Positions 29,068 through 38,873 of a DNA stretch of 64,000 bases are shown piece after piece. The first letter of the stretch is position 1. Each line of letters begins with the position of its first letter. The notes below the pieces were generated by a model that was given only the letters and a program-made list of their open reading frames with translations, had not been told where the DNA came from and did no database searches. This stretch comes from Geothrix fuzhouensis (GTDB lineage: Bacteria > Acidobacteriota > Holophagae > Holophagales > Holophagaceae): positions 1,517,027 to 1,581,026 of the forward strand of contig NZ_JANHMQ010000001.1 of NCBI RefSeq assembly GCF_024609325.1. Direction: 5' to 3'. The translations under genes and the position numbers were made by a program.

Positions 29068-29717
29068 GGGCCTCTCCGGGAGTCAGGGATCTCCACCGGT
29101 GGCGCGGGGGCGATGCGACCCAGGAGCGCCAGGACGAGGAACACAACCAGGGGAAGGAGGATCCCAGCGTCGACGCCCCAGGGATCAGGGCCCAGGATTC
29201 CGATGATGCCGCCGAAAAACGCCCCCAGAGAGGCCAGCGCGAATCGCCTGAAGCCAGGCCAGAACCGGGTCTTCCCCAGGTGGAGGTAGAGGGCGGTGCC
29301 GAGGAGGCCGGCCAGCACGCCGGTCACCGCCGCGGCGAGGTTCTCCCCGTGTGCCCCCACGCGGTGGTTGGCGGCCAGGGCGGAAGCGATGATGGCACCG
29401 ATGGACCCGAAGAGGGCGAAGCGCAGAAGATGGCCGATCGCGCACGCCAAGCGTTCCGACCAACCCTGGACCGGCCGGTCGGACGGCTGCTGGAGCCAGT
29501 CCACCGCCAGCAGGAGCAGGATCCCGGCCAGGACCGTGCCTCCCAGGATCAGGAGGCCGAGCATCGCCCCTTTCCACTGGCCGTGGAGAAGCCGGGGCAG
29601 CACCACCGCCAGGGCCAGAAAGACCAGCGTCGCCAGAAGGAACAGGTCATGCCGCACGAACCCCGCCCGGCGGCCGGGCCGGGGGATCGGGCAGGCAGAA
29701 AAGGTCCTGTTCTCCAT
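29064..29717 (-). CDS. polytopic membrane protein, unknown function
   Basis: 217 residues with about six hydrophobic helices (DLFLLATLVFLALAVVL, AMLGLLILGGTVLAGILLLLAV, and four more), a His/Gly loop HRVGAHGEN and no recognised motif. It heads a short minus-strand run with the PrcB-like and CFI-box genes. I do not recognise the family. Confidence 0.6.
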   Translation of the reverse strand: MENRTFSACPIPRPGRRAGFVRHDLFLLATLVFLALAVVLPRLLHGQWKGAMLGLLILGGTVLAGILLLLAVDWLQQPSDRPVQGWSERLACAIGHLLRFALFGSIGAIIASALAANHRVGAHGENLAAAVTGVLAGLLGTALYLHLGKTRFWPGFRRFALASLGAFFGGIIGILGPDPWGVDAGILLPLVVFLVLALLGRIAPAPPVEIPDSRRGP

Positions 29718-29794
29718 CGGGCATCCAGGCAGGGGGGTCGCCCCAGGATCGCAGTCCCAACACCTTCGTCAAGGCCATTGGGCTAGTTCGTGAC

Positions 29795-29822
29795 TTGAAT
29801 CGGGCCCGGATCATCCGATACT
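29795..29822 (+). promoter_or_regulatory. candidate sigma70 promoter
   Basis: TTGAAT (29795-29800) and GATACT (29817-29822) are 16 bases apart, 30 bases before the ATG of the zinc-ribbon membrane protein. Both boxes are four-to-five-of-six matches. Confidence 0.35.
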
Positions 29823-29852
29823 GCCCTCCAATCCAACCACCTGCGAGGACCC

Positions 29853-30488
29853 ATGCCGCGAAACTGGACGCGCATCGTCATGAAGGGGAAGGCTCAGGTG
29901 ATCCCTGCGGTCTGCCCCAACTGCCTTGGTCCGGCGGACCTGAAAATCCGCTACGGCTACAAGGGCCTCGAGGGTTGGGTGACCCGTACCACCTACTATC
30001 AGACCTTCACCTACTGCGGGACCTGCCGTCCCCAGGCCGCCTCGGGGGCGACCCTGCGGCGCTGGGGGTACGTCGGGGTGGTCCTCGGATTCATCGCCAC
30101 CATCGCGGCCTCGGTCGCCCTGTCCGATGTCCTGCGGGACCCGGTGACAGGTGTCTGCACCAGCCTCATGGCCAACCTCGCCATCGCCGGGGGTGCGGTG
30201 GTCGGGCTGGGGGTCGCAGTACTCACCTATCTGGCGGCCCGCTACCTCAAGCGCCGGCGCCACCCGCTCCAGCCGAGTCAGGCGGTCTGGGGGCAGGCTG
30301 CCTTCTACACCGGCAGCGGCCGGTGGGGCCTCGACGCAGGCACCTCCGTCTACGTCGCGGCCCAGCCGCAGTGGATCGCCGCCCTCGCCCACGCCAATCC
30401 CGAGCAGGTGGACGAGGCGACCTACCAGGGCCTGACCGGGACAGCCCGGCCTTCGGCAATGCCCGAGCGCCCGTTTGGTCCTGCCTGA
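29853..30488 (+). CDS. zinc-ribbon membrane protein, unknown function
   Basis: 211 residues. The N-terminal CPNC...CGTC pair (about 21-24 and 55-58) looks like a split zinc ribbon. Two hydrophobic helices follow (YVGVVLGFIATIAASVAL, LAIAGGAVVGLGVAVLTYLAA), then a soluble C-terminal part with AALAHANPEQVDEA. AGGA precedes the ATG. It overlaps the next gene by one base (TGATG). Confidence 0.65.
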   Translation: MPRNWTRIVMKGKAQVIPAVCPNCLGPADLKIRYGYKGLEGWVTRTTYYQTFTYCGTCRPQAASGATLRRWGYVGVVLGFIATIAASVALSDVLRDPVTGVCTSLMANLAIAGGAVVGLGVAVLTYLAARYLKRRRHPLQPSQAVWGQAAFYTGSGRWGLDAGTSVYVAAQPQWIAALAHANPEQVDEATYQGLTGTARPSAMPERPFGPA

Positions 30489-31207
30489 TGCGGGTCCGGT
30501 TGGAGGATCTGCCGCCCGATCGTCTGGACCGCCTCCGGCGGATCGTCCAGGCGCGGGGTCTGGGCGAGGGAACGCTTTATCGAACCGATGGCAGGCGATG
30601 GCTGCCCGTCATGGGGGTGCTCTGCCTCGGCCTCGGCCTCGCCTCCGCCTGGATTCTGATGGCGGACTTCCAGGACTGGCCTCGCCCGGCGGATGCCTAC
30701 GTGCCCTGGGTGGGACTCCTGGGCCTGGTCTACGGTCCCTTGGCCCTGGTGGAGTACGTCCGGGTCCTCCGGGCCGAGTTCCCGCCCTTTCTCCTGCTGA
30801 CCCCCTTCAATCTGGTGAAGGGCCGGGGCAGCCACCGCCCCCTCGACATCTACCGTCTTCCCGAGGCCCGCGCCTTCCAGCGGGTGCAGGAGTACTCGGG
30901 GACGAAATGGACGGGTCAGGCCTACGAATTCGACTTCGATGCCAAGGAGCGGTTCCGCTTCATCCTGCAACGGAAGGAGGAGATCGCGACCGCCGACCGT
31001 GCCCTGGCCCTAGCCCAGGCCGCAGGTCGCGGCGAGCCGCTCCCCGACCTCCCCATCTGCCGGGCCGGGGATGTCGGCCCGGGGTACGTCAGGCCCGATG
31101 GCAAACCGGGGGCCGTGGAGAAGTTCTTCGATCCCGCCTCCGAGACCTGGCTGGTCGTCCTCGGCTTCCTCTGCCTTGGGTTCATTCCCTACGCCATCTT
31201 CCGGTGA
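30488..31207 (+). CDS. membrane protein with three hydrophobic segments, unknown function
   Basis: 239 residues. There are two helices near 42-100, a soluble middle with PFNLVKGRGSHRPLDIYRLPEARAFQ and EFDFDAKERFRFIL, and a terminal helix (WLVVLGFLCLGFIPYAIF). The start ATG shares its A with the upstream TGA, and the pair has similar architecture, so they likely act together. No family is recognised. Confidence 0.6.
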   Translation: MRVRLEDLPPDRLDRLRRIVQARGLGEGTLYRTDGRRWLPVMGVLCLGLGLASAWILMADFQDWPRPADAYVPWVGLLGLVYGPLALVEYVRVLRAEFPPFLLLTPFNLVKGRGSHRPLDIYRLPEARAFQRVQEYSGTKWTGQAYEFDFDAKERFRFILQRKEEIATADRALALAQAAGRGEPLPDLPICRAGDVGPGYVRPDGKPGAVEKFFDPASETWLVVLGFLCLGFIPYAIFR

Positions 31208-31281
31208 GCCTGCGCCGGGGACCGGCTTCGTGAGCCCCACGTCGGATCGGAACTGTCCCTGCTTCCACCCCTGGCCGACCG

Positions 31282-32286
31282 TCAGTTCGCTTCCTGCTCG
31301 TGGTAGTGGGCCAGCAGCTCGGCGGGGGTGACCGTGGCCGTGCCCACTTTGGCGACGACCAGGCCCGCGGCGGCATTGGCCAGCATGGCGGCTTCCCGCC
31401 AGTCCGCACCGGCGGCGATGGCGGCGCTGAAGGCGGCGATGACGGTATCGCCAGCGCCGCTCACGTCGAAGACCTCGCGGGCCTCGGTGGGCACCATCCA
31501 GGGCGCCCGGTGGTCGCCGTCCGGCGCGAAGAGCGCCATGCCGCGCTCGCTGCGGGTCACCAGCAGGCCCTGCAGGCCCAGCTCGGCCACCAGCGCCCCC
31601 CCGGCCTCGGCCACCTCCATATCCGACTTGGCGGCGCGGTGGGTCAGCTCTGACGTTTCCTTCGTGTTGGGCGTCATGAGCGTCGCGCCCCGATAGAGGG
31701 CTTTGTGCGCCGGCTTGGGATCCACGATCCAGGGCAGGCCCTTGGCCGCGCAGAGCTCCCGCACCGCCGCCATGATCGGTTCGTTCACCGTGCCCTTGGC
31801 ATAGTCGGAGACGATCAGGGCCGAGGCCTCGCCCAGGGCGCGCTCCAGGCGGTCCTTCAGGCCCATCAGCACGGCGGCCTCCGGCGGCCCGGCCTCCTCG
31901 CGGTCGATGCGCAGCATCTGCTGCTGCTGGCCGATGACGCGGGTCTTGATGATGGTGGGGCGCGAGGGATCCAGCACCAGCCCGGAGATGGAGATGCCCA
32001 GGCGGCCCAGCAGGCCCAGCAGCCGGTCGCCCGCGGTGTCCTTCTGGAGCGTGCCGATGAGCAAGGGCTCGGCCCCCAGGGCCTTGAGGTTGGCCGCCAC
32101 GTTGGCCGCCCCGCCCAGCACCGCCTGCTCACGCACCACCCGCACGATGGGCACGGGCGCCTCGGGCGAGATGCGGCTCACTTCGCCGAAGAGGTACTCG
32201 TCCAACATCACGTCGCCCAGCACGGCCACCTTGCAGCCATCCACGCGCCGGAGCAGCGACTCAGCCTGGGCGCGGTCAAGCCTCAC
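31282..32286 (-). CDS. hldA: D-glycero-beta-D-manno-heptose-7-phosphate kinase
   Basis: 334 residues, PfkB/ribokinase fold. LGDVMLDEYLFGEVSRISPEAPVPIV and GGAANVAANLKALGA are strongly RfaE1/HldE-N-like, and the anion-hole motif DVSGAGDTVIAAF carries the catalytic Asp. It lacks the HldE C-terminal nucleotidyltransferase domain, so ADP transfer must be encoded elsewhere. GTG start at 32286 overlaps the stop of the Trm112-like gene (GTGA). It indicates heptose-containing LPS. Confidence 0.9.
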   Translation of the reverse strand: MRLDRAQAESLLRRVDGCKVAVLGDVMLDEYLFGEVSRISPEAPVPIVRVVREQAVLGGAANVAANLKALGAEPLLIGTLQKDTAGDRLLGLLGRLGISISGLVLDPSRPTIIKTRVIGQQQQMLRIDREEAGPPEAAVLMGLKDRLERALGEASALIVSDYAKGTVNEPIMAAVRELCAAKGLPWIVDPKPAHKALYRGATLMTPNTKETSELTHRAAKSDMEVAEAGGALVAELGLQGLLVTRSERGMALFAPDGDHRAPWMVPTEAREVFDVSGAGDTVIAAFSAAIAAGADWREAAMLANAAAGLVVAKVGTATVTPAELLAHYHEQEAN

Positions 32287-32450
32287 AGGTCCACCTGCTT
32301 CGCCTGATCCACCAGCATCACGGGAATGCCGTCCTCGATGGGGTAGAGCAGGCCGCACCTCTGGCAGTGCAGACCCTCGGCCTTCTCCACCAGGTCGCCG
32401 TGGCAGGCCGGGCAGCAGAGGATCTCGAGGAGGCGCGGATCGAGCGGCAT
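32283..32450 (-). CDS. Trm112 / UPF0434 family small zinc-ribbon protein
   Basis: 55 residues: MPLDPRLLEILCCPACHGDL, then HCQRCGLLYPIEDGIPVML. Two CxxC pairs and the LYPIxDGIPxML signature identify the family (E. coli YcaR type). It commonly neighbours lipopolysaccharide genes such as lpxK, kdsB and here hldA, with which it shares a GTGA overlap. Confidence 0.92.
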   Translation of the reverse strand: MPLDPRLLEILCCPACHGDLVEKAEGLHCQRCGLLYPIEDGIPVMLVDQAKQVDL

Positions 32451-32518
32451 GGGATCAGCTTATCGGAATTGGCCCCAGGGGGTGACCGTCCGCCCGAACA
32501 CCACGCTGAGGCCTGGGA

Positions 32519-33916
32519 TCAGCGGAAGAACACGAATGTCTCGATGAGGAACAGCGGCAGCAGCACCGCCGCCGACCAGCCCATGTAGGCGAGGAAGGTC
32601 GGCATCTCCAGGCCGCTGTGCTCGGCGATGGCCTTCACCATGAAGTTGGGCCCGTTGCCAATGTAGGTATTGGCGCCCATGAACACCGATCCACAGGCCA
32701 CGGCCTTCAGCAGCGCTGGAGAGGTCTGGGCCAGGGCTCCGAGGGAGGCGCCGCCCCCTCCTGCCATCACGCCTGCTTTGGCAGCGGCGAGCGAGGCGAA
32801 GGTGAGGTAGGTTGGGGCGTTGTCCAGGACGCTGCTCAGGAGCCCGCTCACCCAGAAGAAGTGCCAGGGCCGGTCCAGGGGAAGGAGGGCCGCGTGGGCC
32901 CGCAGGAGGTCCAGGGCGGGGAGCATGGCGCCGAAGATCCCCAGAAAGAGCCCCGCCACCTCGCCAAGGGGCTCAAAGCTGAAGTGGTTCCGCCGGAAGG
33001 GCACTTCGCCGGCAGGGTGGGCCTTTCTCGCAAGGGCCAAGGCCACAATGCCCCCCAGCGCAAGGATCTGGGCGACCTTGCATAGGGCCTCCGCCCGCGC
33101 GTCGCCCCAGCCCGGCCGCAGGGCGGGGAGGAGCAGCTGGCCCGCCCCCAGCACCACGGCGAGAATGCCCAAGAGGAGCCCCACATTCACCCAACCCTGG
33201 ATGTGGAGGGGCCGCTCCGCCTGCCGGAGGTCCTCCACCAGGGCATGCTTGGTCTCCATCTCCTCCCGGTGAAAGACGATCTCGTCCAGGAAATGGAAGA
33301 TGGTGAGCAGGAGGGCCTGAAGCAGCGCCCACTGGGGCAGCAGGCCCAGGGTCCAGGCGAAGGGCACGCCTTTGAGAAAGCCCAGGTAGAGCGGTGGATC
33401 CCCCAGGGGCGTCAGCAGCCCGCCGGTGTTCGACACGACGAAGATGAAGAAGACCACGACGTGGGTCTTGTGGCGTCGCCGGCGGTTGGCGTGGAGCAGC
33501 GGGCGGATCAGGACCATGCTGGCTCCCGTGGTGCCCATCACGTTCGCCAGCAGGGCGCCCACAGCGAGGAAGACCGTGTTCAGCCAGGGCAACCCGGAGA
33601 ATGCCCCCGAGAGGTGGATGCCGCCGCTCACCACGTAGAGCGAGGCCAGCAGAGCCATGAAGGCCAGATAGTCCAGGAGGGTTTCCAGCAGCCGCGCTGG
33701 ATCTCCCGCCACGGAGAAGTGGAAGCCGACGCCCACCAGGCCACAGACCGCGGCCAGTACCCACTTGTTCCGCAGGTGCGCCCACCAGCCGGAGAGCTTC
33801 GGAACCAGTGGAAAGCAGGCGATGGCCGCGAGGAGGAGGAGGAAGGGCGCGAATCCAGCCGCGGAAGACCAGGGCCCGAGACCTTGAAAGGCTTCCAGCC
33901 CTGTTCCACCGGCCAT
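32519..33916 (-). CDS. sodium:proton antiporter-like protein (CitMHS_2 / NhaD-related)
   Basis: 465 residues with about twelve hydrophobic helices. Family blocks are NVMGTTGASMVLIRPLL, VSNTGGLLTPLGDPPLYLGFLKG, SSVLDNAPTYLTF and FMGANTYIGNGPNFMVKAIAE; the repeated N-x-x-T-P and N-GPNFM signatures are typical of the ion-transporter superfamily branch annotated as Na+/H+ antiporter. ATG 33916 has GGAG six bases upstream and is preferred to a GTG at 33934. The cargo is inferred only. Confidence 0.85.
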   Translation of the reverse strand: MAGGTGLEAFQGLGPWSSAAGFAPFLLLLAAIACFPLVPKLSGWWAHLRNKWVLAAVCGLVGVGFHFSVAGDPARLLETLLDYLAFMALLASLYVVSGGIHLSGAFSGLPWLNTVFLAVGALLANVMGTTGASMVLIRPLLHANRRRRHKTHVVVFFIFVVSNTGGLLTPLGDPPLYLGFLKGVPFAWTLGLLPQWALLQALLLTIFHFLDEIVFHREEMETKHALVEDLRQAERPLHIQGWVNVGLLLGILAVVLGAGQLLLPALRPGWGDARAEALCKVAQILALGGIVALALARKAHPAGEVPFRRNHFSFEPLGEVAGLFLGIFGAMLPALDLLRAHAALLPLDRPWHFFWVSGLLSSVLDNAPTYLTFASLAAAKAGVMAGGGGASLGALAQTSPALLKAVACGSVFMGANTYIGNGPNFMVKAIAEHSGLEMPTFLAYMGWSAAVLLPLFLIETFVFFR

Positions 33917-33944
33917 TGATGTCTCCGGAAGCACGGCGCCCGAT

Positions 33945-34853
33945 TCAGAAGCTCTTCGTGATGGTGAAGGTCACGGTGCTCTTTCCGATGTTCCGTCCCA
34001 TGACGTTCTCGTAGATGGTGAGGTCGTGGTCGGCGGCGCGGGATTTGGCGTCCGTATCGGTGGCGGCCAGGGTGAGGACGTAGCCCTTGATCTCCTTGGC
34101 GATGCCGAGCTTGTAGTCCGAGTAGCTGAACAGCGCGTTGTCTCCGGTCACGTAGCTTCCGTTGAAGAAATAGCCTGGGTTCGCCTTGGTTGCGTAGGCC
34201 GTCCTGCCTCCATGCGCCAGCACAGTCCATCCACTTCCACCAAGAGGGATCGCCAGGGTGAGATCGGCATAGCTCGTCCCACCGGAGTTGTTGACGCCGA
34301 ACGTGTTCGCGCTGATGACCTGCGAGTACTTCAGGGTGGCCCAGGCGTAACTCAGGCCCAGGTAGGCCTCGGTGGTGGCGGGGTTCCGATAGGCGCCGAG
34401 GTTGTCGTAGGTGCCCGGGTAGAGGTAGCGGAAGAGGCCCACGTCCAGGGTCCAGTCCTTGGCGAAGCCCCACTTGTAGCCACCGAACAGATCCAGTTCC
34501 ACCGCCGCGGAATTCACCTTGCCCGGCTCGTAGAGGGGCGCCCCCACCGCGGCCGGTGACCCCAGGCCAGTCGGGGCGCTGGCGACCCCTGCGTTCTGGT
34601 CCGTGAACCAGGAGATGTTGCTGAAGCTCGTGCTGAGGTAGAACCCGGATGGATGGACCAGGTCCAGTTCCGCCTGGACCGTGGGCTTCCCATCGGTCTG
34701 GGTGAGCCCGCGGAAGATGTATTGGGAGCCGATGGTGGCCGAACCGCCCAGGGTGAAGCCCAGGAGCGCGGGCGGAGGGGGAGTGGCGGGGCTCTGGGCG
34801 GCGAGGTCCAGAGCGAGGGCCACCCCCATGGCAAGGGGTTTGAGCAGAGACAT
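33945..34853 (-). CDS. TorF-like putative outer-membrane porin
   Basis: 302 residues with a signal peptide (about 1-19). The mature protein has alternating amphipathic strands and the family opening GSATIGSQYIFRGLTQTDGKPTVQAELDL, ending in a terminal Phe (KSF) as outer-membrane beta-barrels do. It matches the TorF/Gcw_chp group. AGGAG precedes the ATG at 34853. It follows the glnB-amt operon but is separated by a terminator hairpin. Confidence 0.85.
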   Translation of the reverse strand: MSLLKPLAMGVALALDLAAQSPATPPPPALLGFTLGGSATIGSQYIFRGLTQTDGKPTVQAELDLVHPSGFYLSTSFSNISWFTDQNAGVASAPTGLGSPAAVGAPLYEPGKVNSAAVELDLFGGYKWGFAKDWTLDVGLFRYLYPGTYDNLGAYRNPATTEAYLGLSYAWATLKYSQVISANTFGVNNSGGTSYADLTLAIPLGGSGWTVLAHGGRTAYATKANPGYFFNGSYVTGDNALFSYSDYKLGIAKEIKGYVLTLAATDTDAKSRAADHDLTIYENVMGRNIGKSTVTFTITKSF

Positions 34854-34899
34854 GTGGGGACTCCTGGGAGGAGGCGATGGAGGCGAGGGCAGAGGCTCC

Positions 34900-34930
34900 C
34901 CCACCCGCGGCCGGCATCGCCGCGGGTGGG
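34900..34930 (-). terminator. hairpin ending the amt-glnB operon
   Basis: A perfect 12-bp stem (CCCACCCGCGGC and complement) with a seven-base loop, 20 bases past the glnB-like stop. No U-tract is present. Confidence 0.6.
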
Positions 34931-34949
34931 CCCCCCTGCCCGGTTGGGT

Positions 34950-35312
34950 TCAGTGGTGGCGGAGGGGTTCCGGGGTCAGGGCCTCGATATCAAGTTCTCC
35001 GGTTCGGATCCGGATCACCTGGTCCAGGGGGCGGACGAAGATCTTCCCGTCGCCCACCTCCCCGGTGCGCGCGGCCCCGAGAATGGCCTTGATGGTGACG
35101 TCCACGAAGGGTTCCGAGACCGCGATATCGAGTTGCACCTTTTCATGGAACTCGTACGCCATCTGGGCGCCTCGGTAGGTCTCCACGGCGATCTTCTCCC
35201 CGCCGTGGCCCGCCACCCGGATGATGGTCAGGCCCGTGACCTCGGCAGCGAAAAGGGCGGATTTCACGTCTTCGAGCCGCTCGGGCCGGATGATGGCTGT
35301 GATGAGCTTCAT
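34950..35312 (-). CDS. glnB: P-II family nitrogen regulator with divergent T-loop
   Basis: 120 residues, full-length P-II. MKLITAIIRPERLEDVKSAL and the ARTGEVGDGKIFV plus RIRTGE blocks are standard. In the T-loop the uridylylation Tyr51 is Met (YRGAQM, 46-51) and the usual RQK at 38-40 is GEK, so Gln39, which helps hold ATP/2-oxoglutarate, is Glu. Classical uridylylation at 51 is therefore not possible. It overlaps amt by four bases (ATGA), so the partner is the Amt channel, GlnK-style. Confidence 0.92.
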   Translation of the reverse strand: MKLITAIIRPERLEDVKSALFAAEVTGLTIIRVAGHGGEKIAVETYRGAQMAYEFHEKVQLDIAVSEPFVDVTIKAILGAARTGEVGDGKIFVRPLDQVIRIRTGELDIEALTPEPLRHH

Positions 35313-36922
35313 GCCTCACCTCCCAGGGGGGCGGCAACGGGTGCGGGCGTCGGCCTGACTGCGACCGCCGGCTTCACGATTTTGGGGAAGACCAGCACCG
35401 GGGTGTTCACCGTGGCACCGTCGCCTGGATAGGCCGGGGCGGATACTTCATGGAAGTCGAGACCGGCCATTTCCTGTTCGGGCGAGACGCGCATGCCGAG
35501 GGTCTTGTCCAGCACCTTGAAGAGCGCGTAGCTCGTCACCCCGACCCAGAGGAGGTTGGCGCCGATGCCGATGAACTGCGCGACGAGCTGGCGGCCATCC
35601 CCGTAGAAGAGGCCGGTGACCCCGGAGGCGGCGCCGTTCAGGCCCTGGCCGTAGGTGCCATCCGCGAACAGTCCCAGGGCGATGAGCCCCCAGGCCCCGT
35701 TCACCCCATGGACGGCGATGGCACCCACCGGATCGTCGATCTTCAAGGTGTTCTCGACGAAGAGGGCCGCCACGACCACCAGCACCCCAGAAATGGCCCC
35801 GATGAGCACGGCCGAAGGCGCGGTGACGAAGGCGCAGGGGGCTGTGATGGCCACCATACCGGCCAGCATGCCGTTCACGGCCATGGACAGATCAGGCGCG
35901 CCGAATTTCTTCCAGGTATAGAGGTAGGCCAGCAGGGCGCCTGAGGCCGAGGCCAGCATGGTGTTGGTGGCCACGACGGCGATGCGGAGATCCGTGCCCG
36001 CCAGGGTGGAGCCGGCATTGAACCCGAACCACCCGAAGGCCAGGATGAAGCAACCAAGTACCCCCATGGGCAGGTTGTGGCCTGGGATGGCCTGGGCCTT
36101 GCCCTTGATGAACTTCCCGATCCGCGGGCCCAGGACGATGGCGCCTGTGAGGGCCATGACGCCGCCGGTGAGATGCACCACGCCGGAACCGGCGAAGTCC
36201 ACGTAGCCATGGCCAAGACCGAGAGTCTTGCCGAGGGTGGACAGCCAACCCCCGCCCCAGGCCCAGCACCCGAACACCGGGTAGATCAGGCTTGAGGCGA
36301 CGAGGGCGTAGATGATGAAGGCGGACAGCTTCCAGCGTTCAGCCATCGACCCCGTGGGAATGGTCAAGGCGGTGTCCATGAACACCATCTGGAACAGGAA
36401 CATGGCGAAAGCGGAAACGTCATAGGCCGCGCCCGTGAGGAAGAAGCCCTTGGCACCGAACAGGCCCCAGAGGTTGCCGTGGATCGTGGGTCCGATGAGC
36501 TTCGACATGCCTTCCGGGGCGCTGAGGGCCGCCCCCATGGTCGCGCCGGAGCCACCCATCTGCAGGGCGTAGCCCACGGCCCAGAAGCCGAGGATGCCGA
36601 GGCCATACACCATGAAGTTCATCATCATGGTGTGGGCGGCGTTCTTGGCGCGCGTGAAGCCCGTCTCCGCGAGAGCGAACCCTGCCTGCATGAACATCAC
36701 CAGGAAGCCCGCCAGGAGAACCCACACGAAGTTGAGGGCCACGCGGGTCTGTCCCACCGCGGCGCCGATCTCCTGGAGCGTCGGGGCGCCGGCGGTCTGG
36801 GCCGGCACGTTCTGGATGCCGCCGGTGGCGCCGCCGTTGGGATCGGCCGCGAAAAGCAGCGGGGAAAGGGCCACAAAGGCCGCTGCCACCGCGAGGGCCC
36901 TGTACAGGGTTCGGCGGTTCAT
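35309..36922 (-). CDS. amt: ammonium transporter
   Basis: 537 residues: cleavable signal sequence (about 1-25), extra N-terminal periplasmic stretch, then eleven helices. The two pore histidines lie in VHLTGGVMALTGAIVLGPRIGKF and AVHGVNGAWGLIALGLF. The C-terminal tail is long (from about 470) and ends in Pro/Ala repeats. It sits first in the amt-glnB operon behind a sigma54-type promoter. Confidence 0.95.
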   Translation of the reverse strand: MNRRTLYRALAVAAAFVALSPLLFAADPNGGATGGIQNVPAQTAGAPTLQEIGAAVGQTRVALNFVWVLLAGFLVMFMQAGFALAETGFTRAKNAAHTMMMNFMVYGLGILGFWAVGYALQMGGSGATMGAALSAPEGMSKLIGPTIHGNLWGLFGAKGFFLTGAAYDVSAFAMFLFQMVFMDTALTIPTGSMAERWKLSAFIIYALVASSLIYPVFGCWAWGGGWLSTLGKTLGLGHGYVDFAGSGVVHLTGGVMALTGAIVLGPRIGKFIKGKAQAIPGHNLPMGVLGCFILAFGWFGFNAGSTLAGTDLRIAVVATNTMLASASGALLAYLYTWKKFGAPDLSMAVNGMLAGMVAITAPCAFVTAPSAVLIGAISGVLVVVAALFVENTLKIDDPVGAIAVHGVNGAWGLIALGLFADGTYGQGLNGAASGVTGLFYGDGRQLVAQFIGIGANLLWVGVTSYALFKVLDKTLGMRVSPEQEMAGLDFHEVSAPAYPGDGATVNTPVLVFPKIVKPAVAVRPTPAPVAAPLGGEA

Positions 36923-37062
36923 GGGAGATCCTCCTTCATTCGGGCGGGGGATCGGTGTGGCCTTTGCCGTGGGAATCCGTTAGGACGGGCCAGGCCACGA
37001 TCCGTTCCGATCCTCCTTGAGTCCAGGGACCGACCATCGGACCCTTGTGCCCGAAAGAGAGA

Positions 37063-37076
37063 GCAGGGAACGTGCC
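37063..37076 (-). promoter_or_regulatory. sigma54 (-24/-12) promoter of amt-glnB
   Basis: On the minus strand GGCACGTTCCCTGC gives GG, ten bases, GC, the invariant sigma54 geometry; GGCACG matches consensus fully and CTGC is one off from TTGC. It lies about 140 bases before the amt start. A sigma54 activator gene lies directly upstream. Confidence 0.7.
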
Positions 37077-37159
37077 TGTTGGAAATACCGCCAACAATGT
37101 GTATTTAAAAATTTAAATAATTCGGTTTAATTTAAAATCAATGATCGGTTTTTATCCAA

Positions 37160-37191
37160 ACAGGATTGACAAAAATGTAATTCAATCCTGT
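37160..37191. repeat. 10-bp inverted repeat in the amt upstream region
   Basis: ACAGGATTGA (37160-37169) and TCAATCCTGT (37182-37191) form a perfect dyad with a 12-base spacer, inside an A+T-rich tract of about 130 bases. It may be a terminator stem for the activator gene ending at 37220 or part of the regulatory region. Confidence 0.5.
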
Positions 37192-37208
37192 ATATATGAC
37201 AAATTTGT
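37169..37208 (-). promoter_or_regulatory. paired ACAAWWTTGT-type palindromes upstream of amt, with possible sigma70 boxes
   Basis: ACAAATTTGT at 37199-37208 is a perfect palindrome; 30 bases away, 37169-37178 reads ACAAAAATGT, one change from the consensus. On the minus strand they overlap TTGTCA, 17 bases, TACATT, a candidate sigma70 promoter. The arrangement repeats that in front of the activator gene. Confidence 0.5.
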
Positions 37209-37219
37209 AACATCGAACC

Positions 37220-38761
<1,542 letters not shown>

Positions 38762-38783
38762 GGGGGCTCCGGCAATAGGTTCT

Positions 38784-38823
38784 ACAAAATTGTGTCAGAA
38801 ATGGATCATTACGACAATTTTGT
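38784..38823 (-). promoter_or_regulatory. promoter of the activator gene overlapped by two palindromic operators
   Basis: ACAAAATTGT (38784-38793) and ACAATTTTGT (38814-38823) are 30 bases apart centre to centre and form an 11-bp perfect inverted repeat with their flanking T/A. On the minus strand TTGTCG (38812-38817) and CACAAT (38789-38794), 17 bases apart, make a plausible sigma70 promoter buried in both sites, as expected for autorepression. Confidence 0.55.
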
Positions 38824-38873
38824 ATGACCGCTCTCGACGGGACCTTGAACCCTTGCCCGAGGAGGTTCGCAGA

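Noticed and set aside
37160..37191. NifA site (TGT-N10-ACA)
   Set aside because: No exact TGT-N10-ACA occurs in the amt upstream region; the visible dyads have other spacing.
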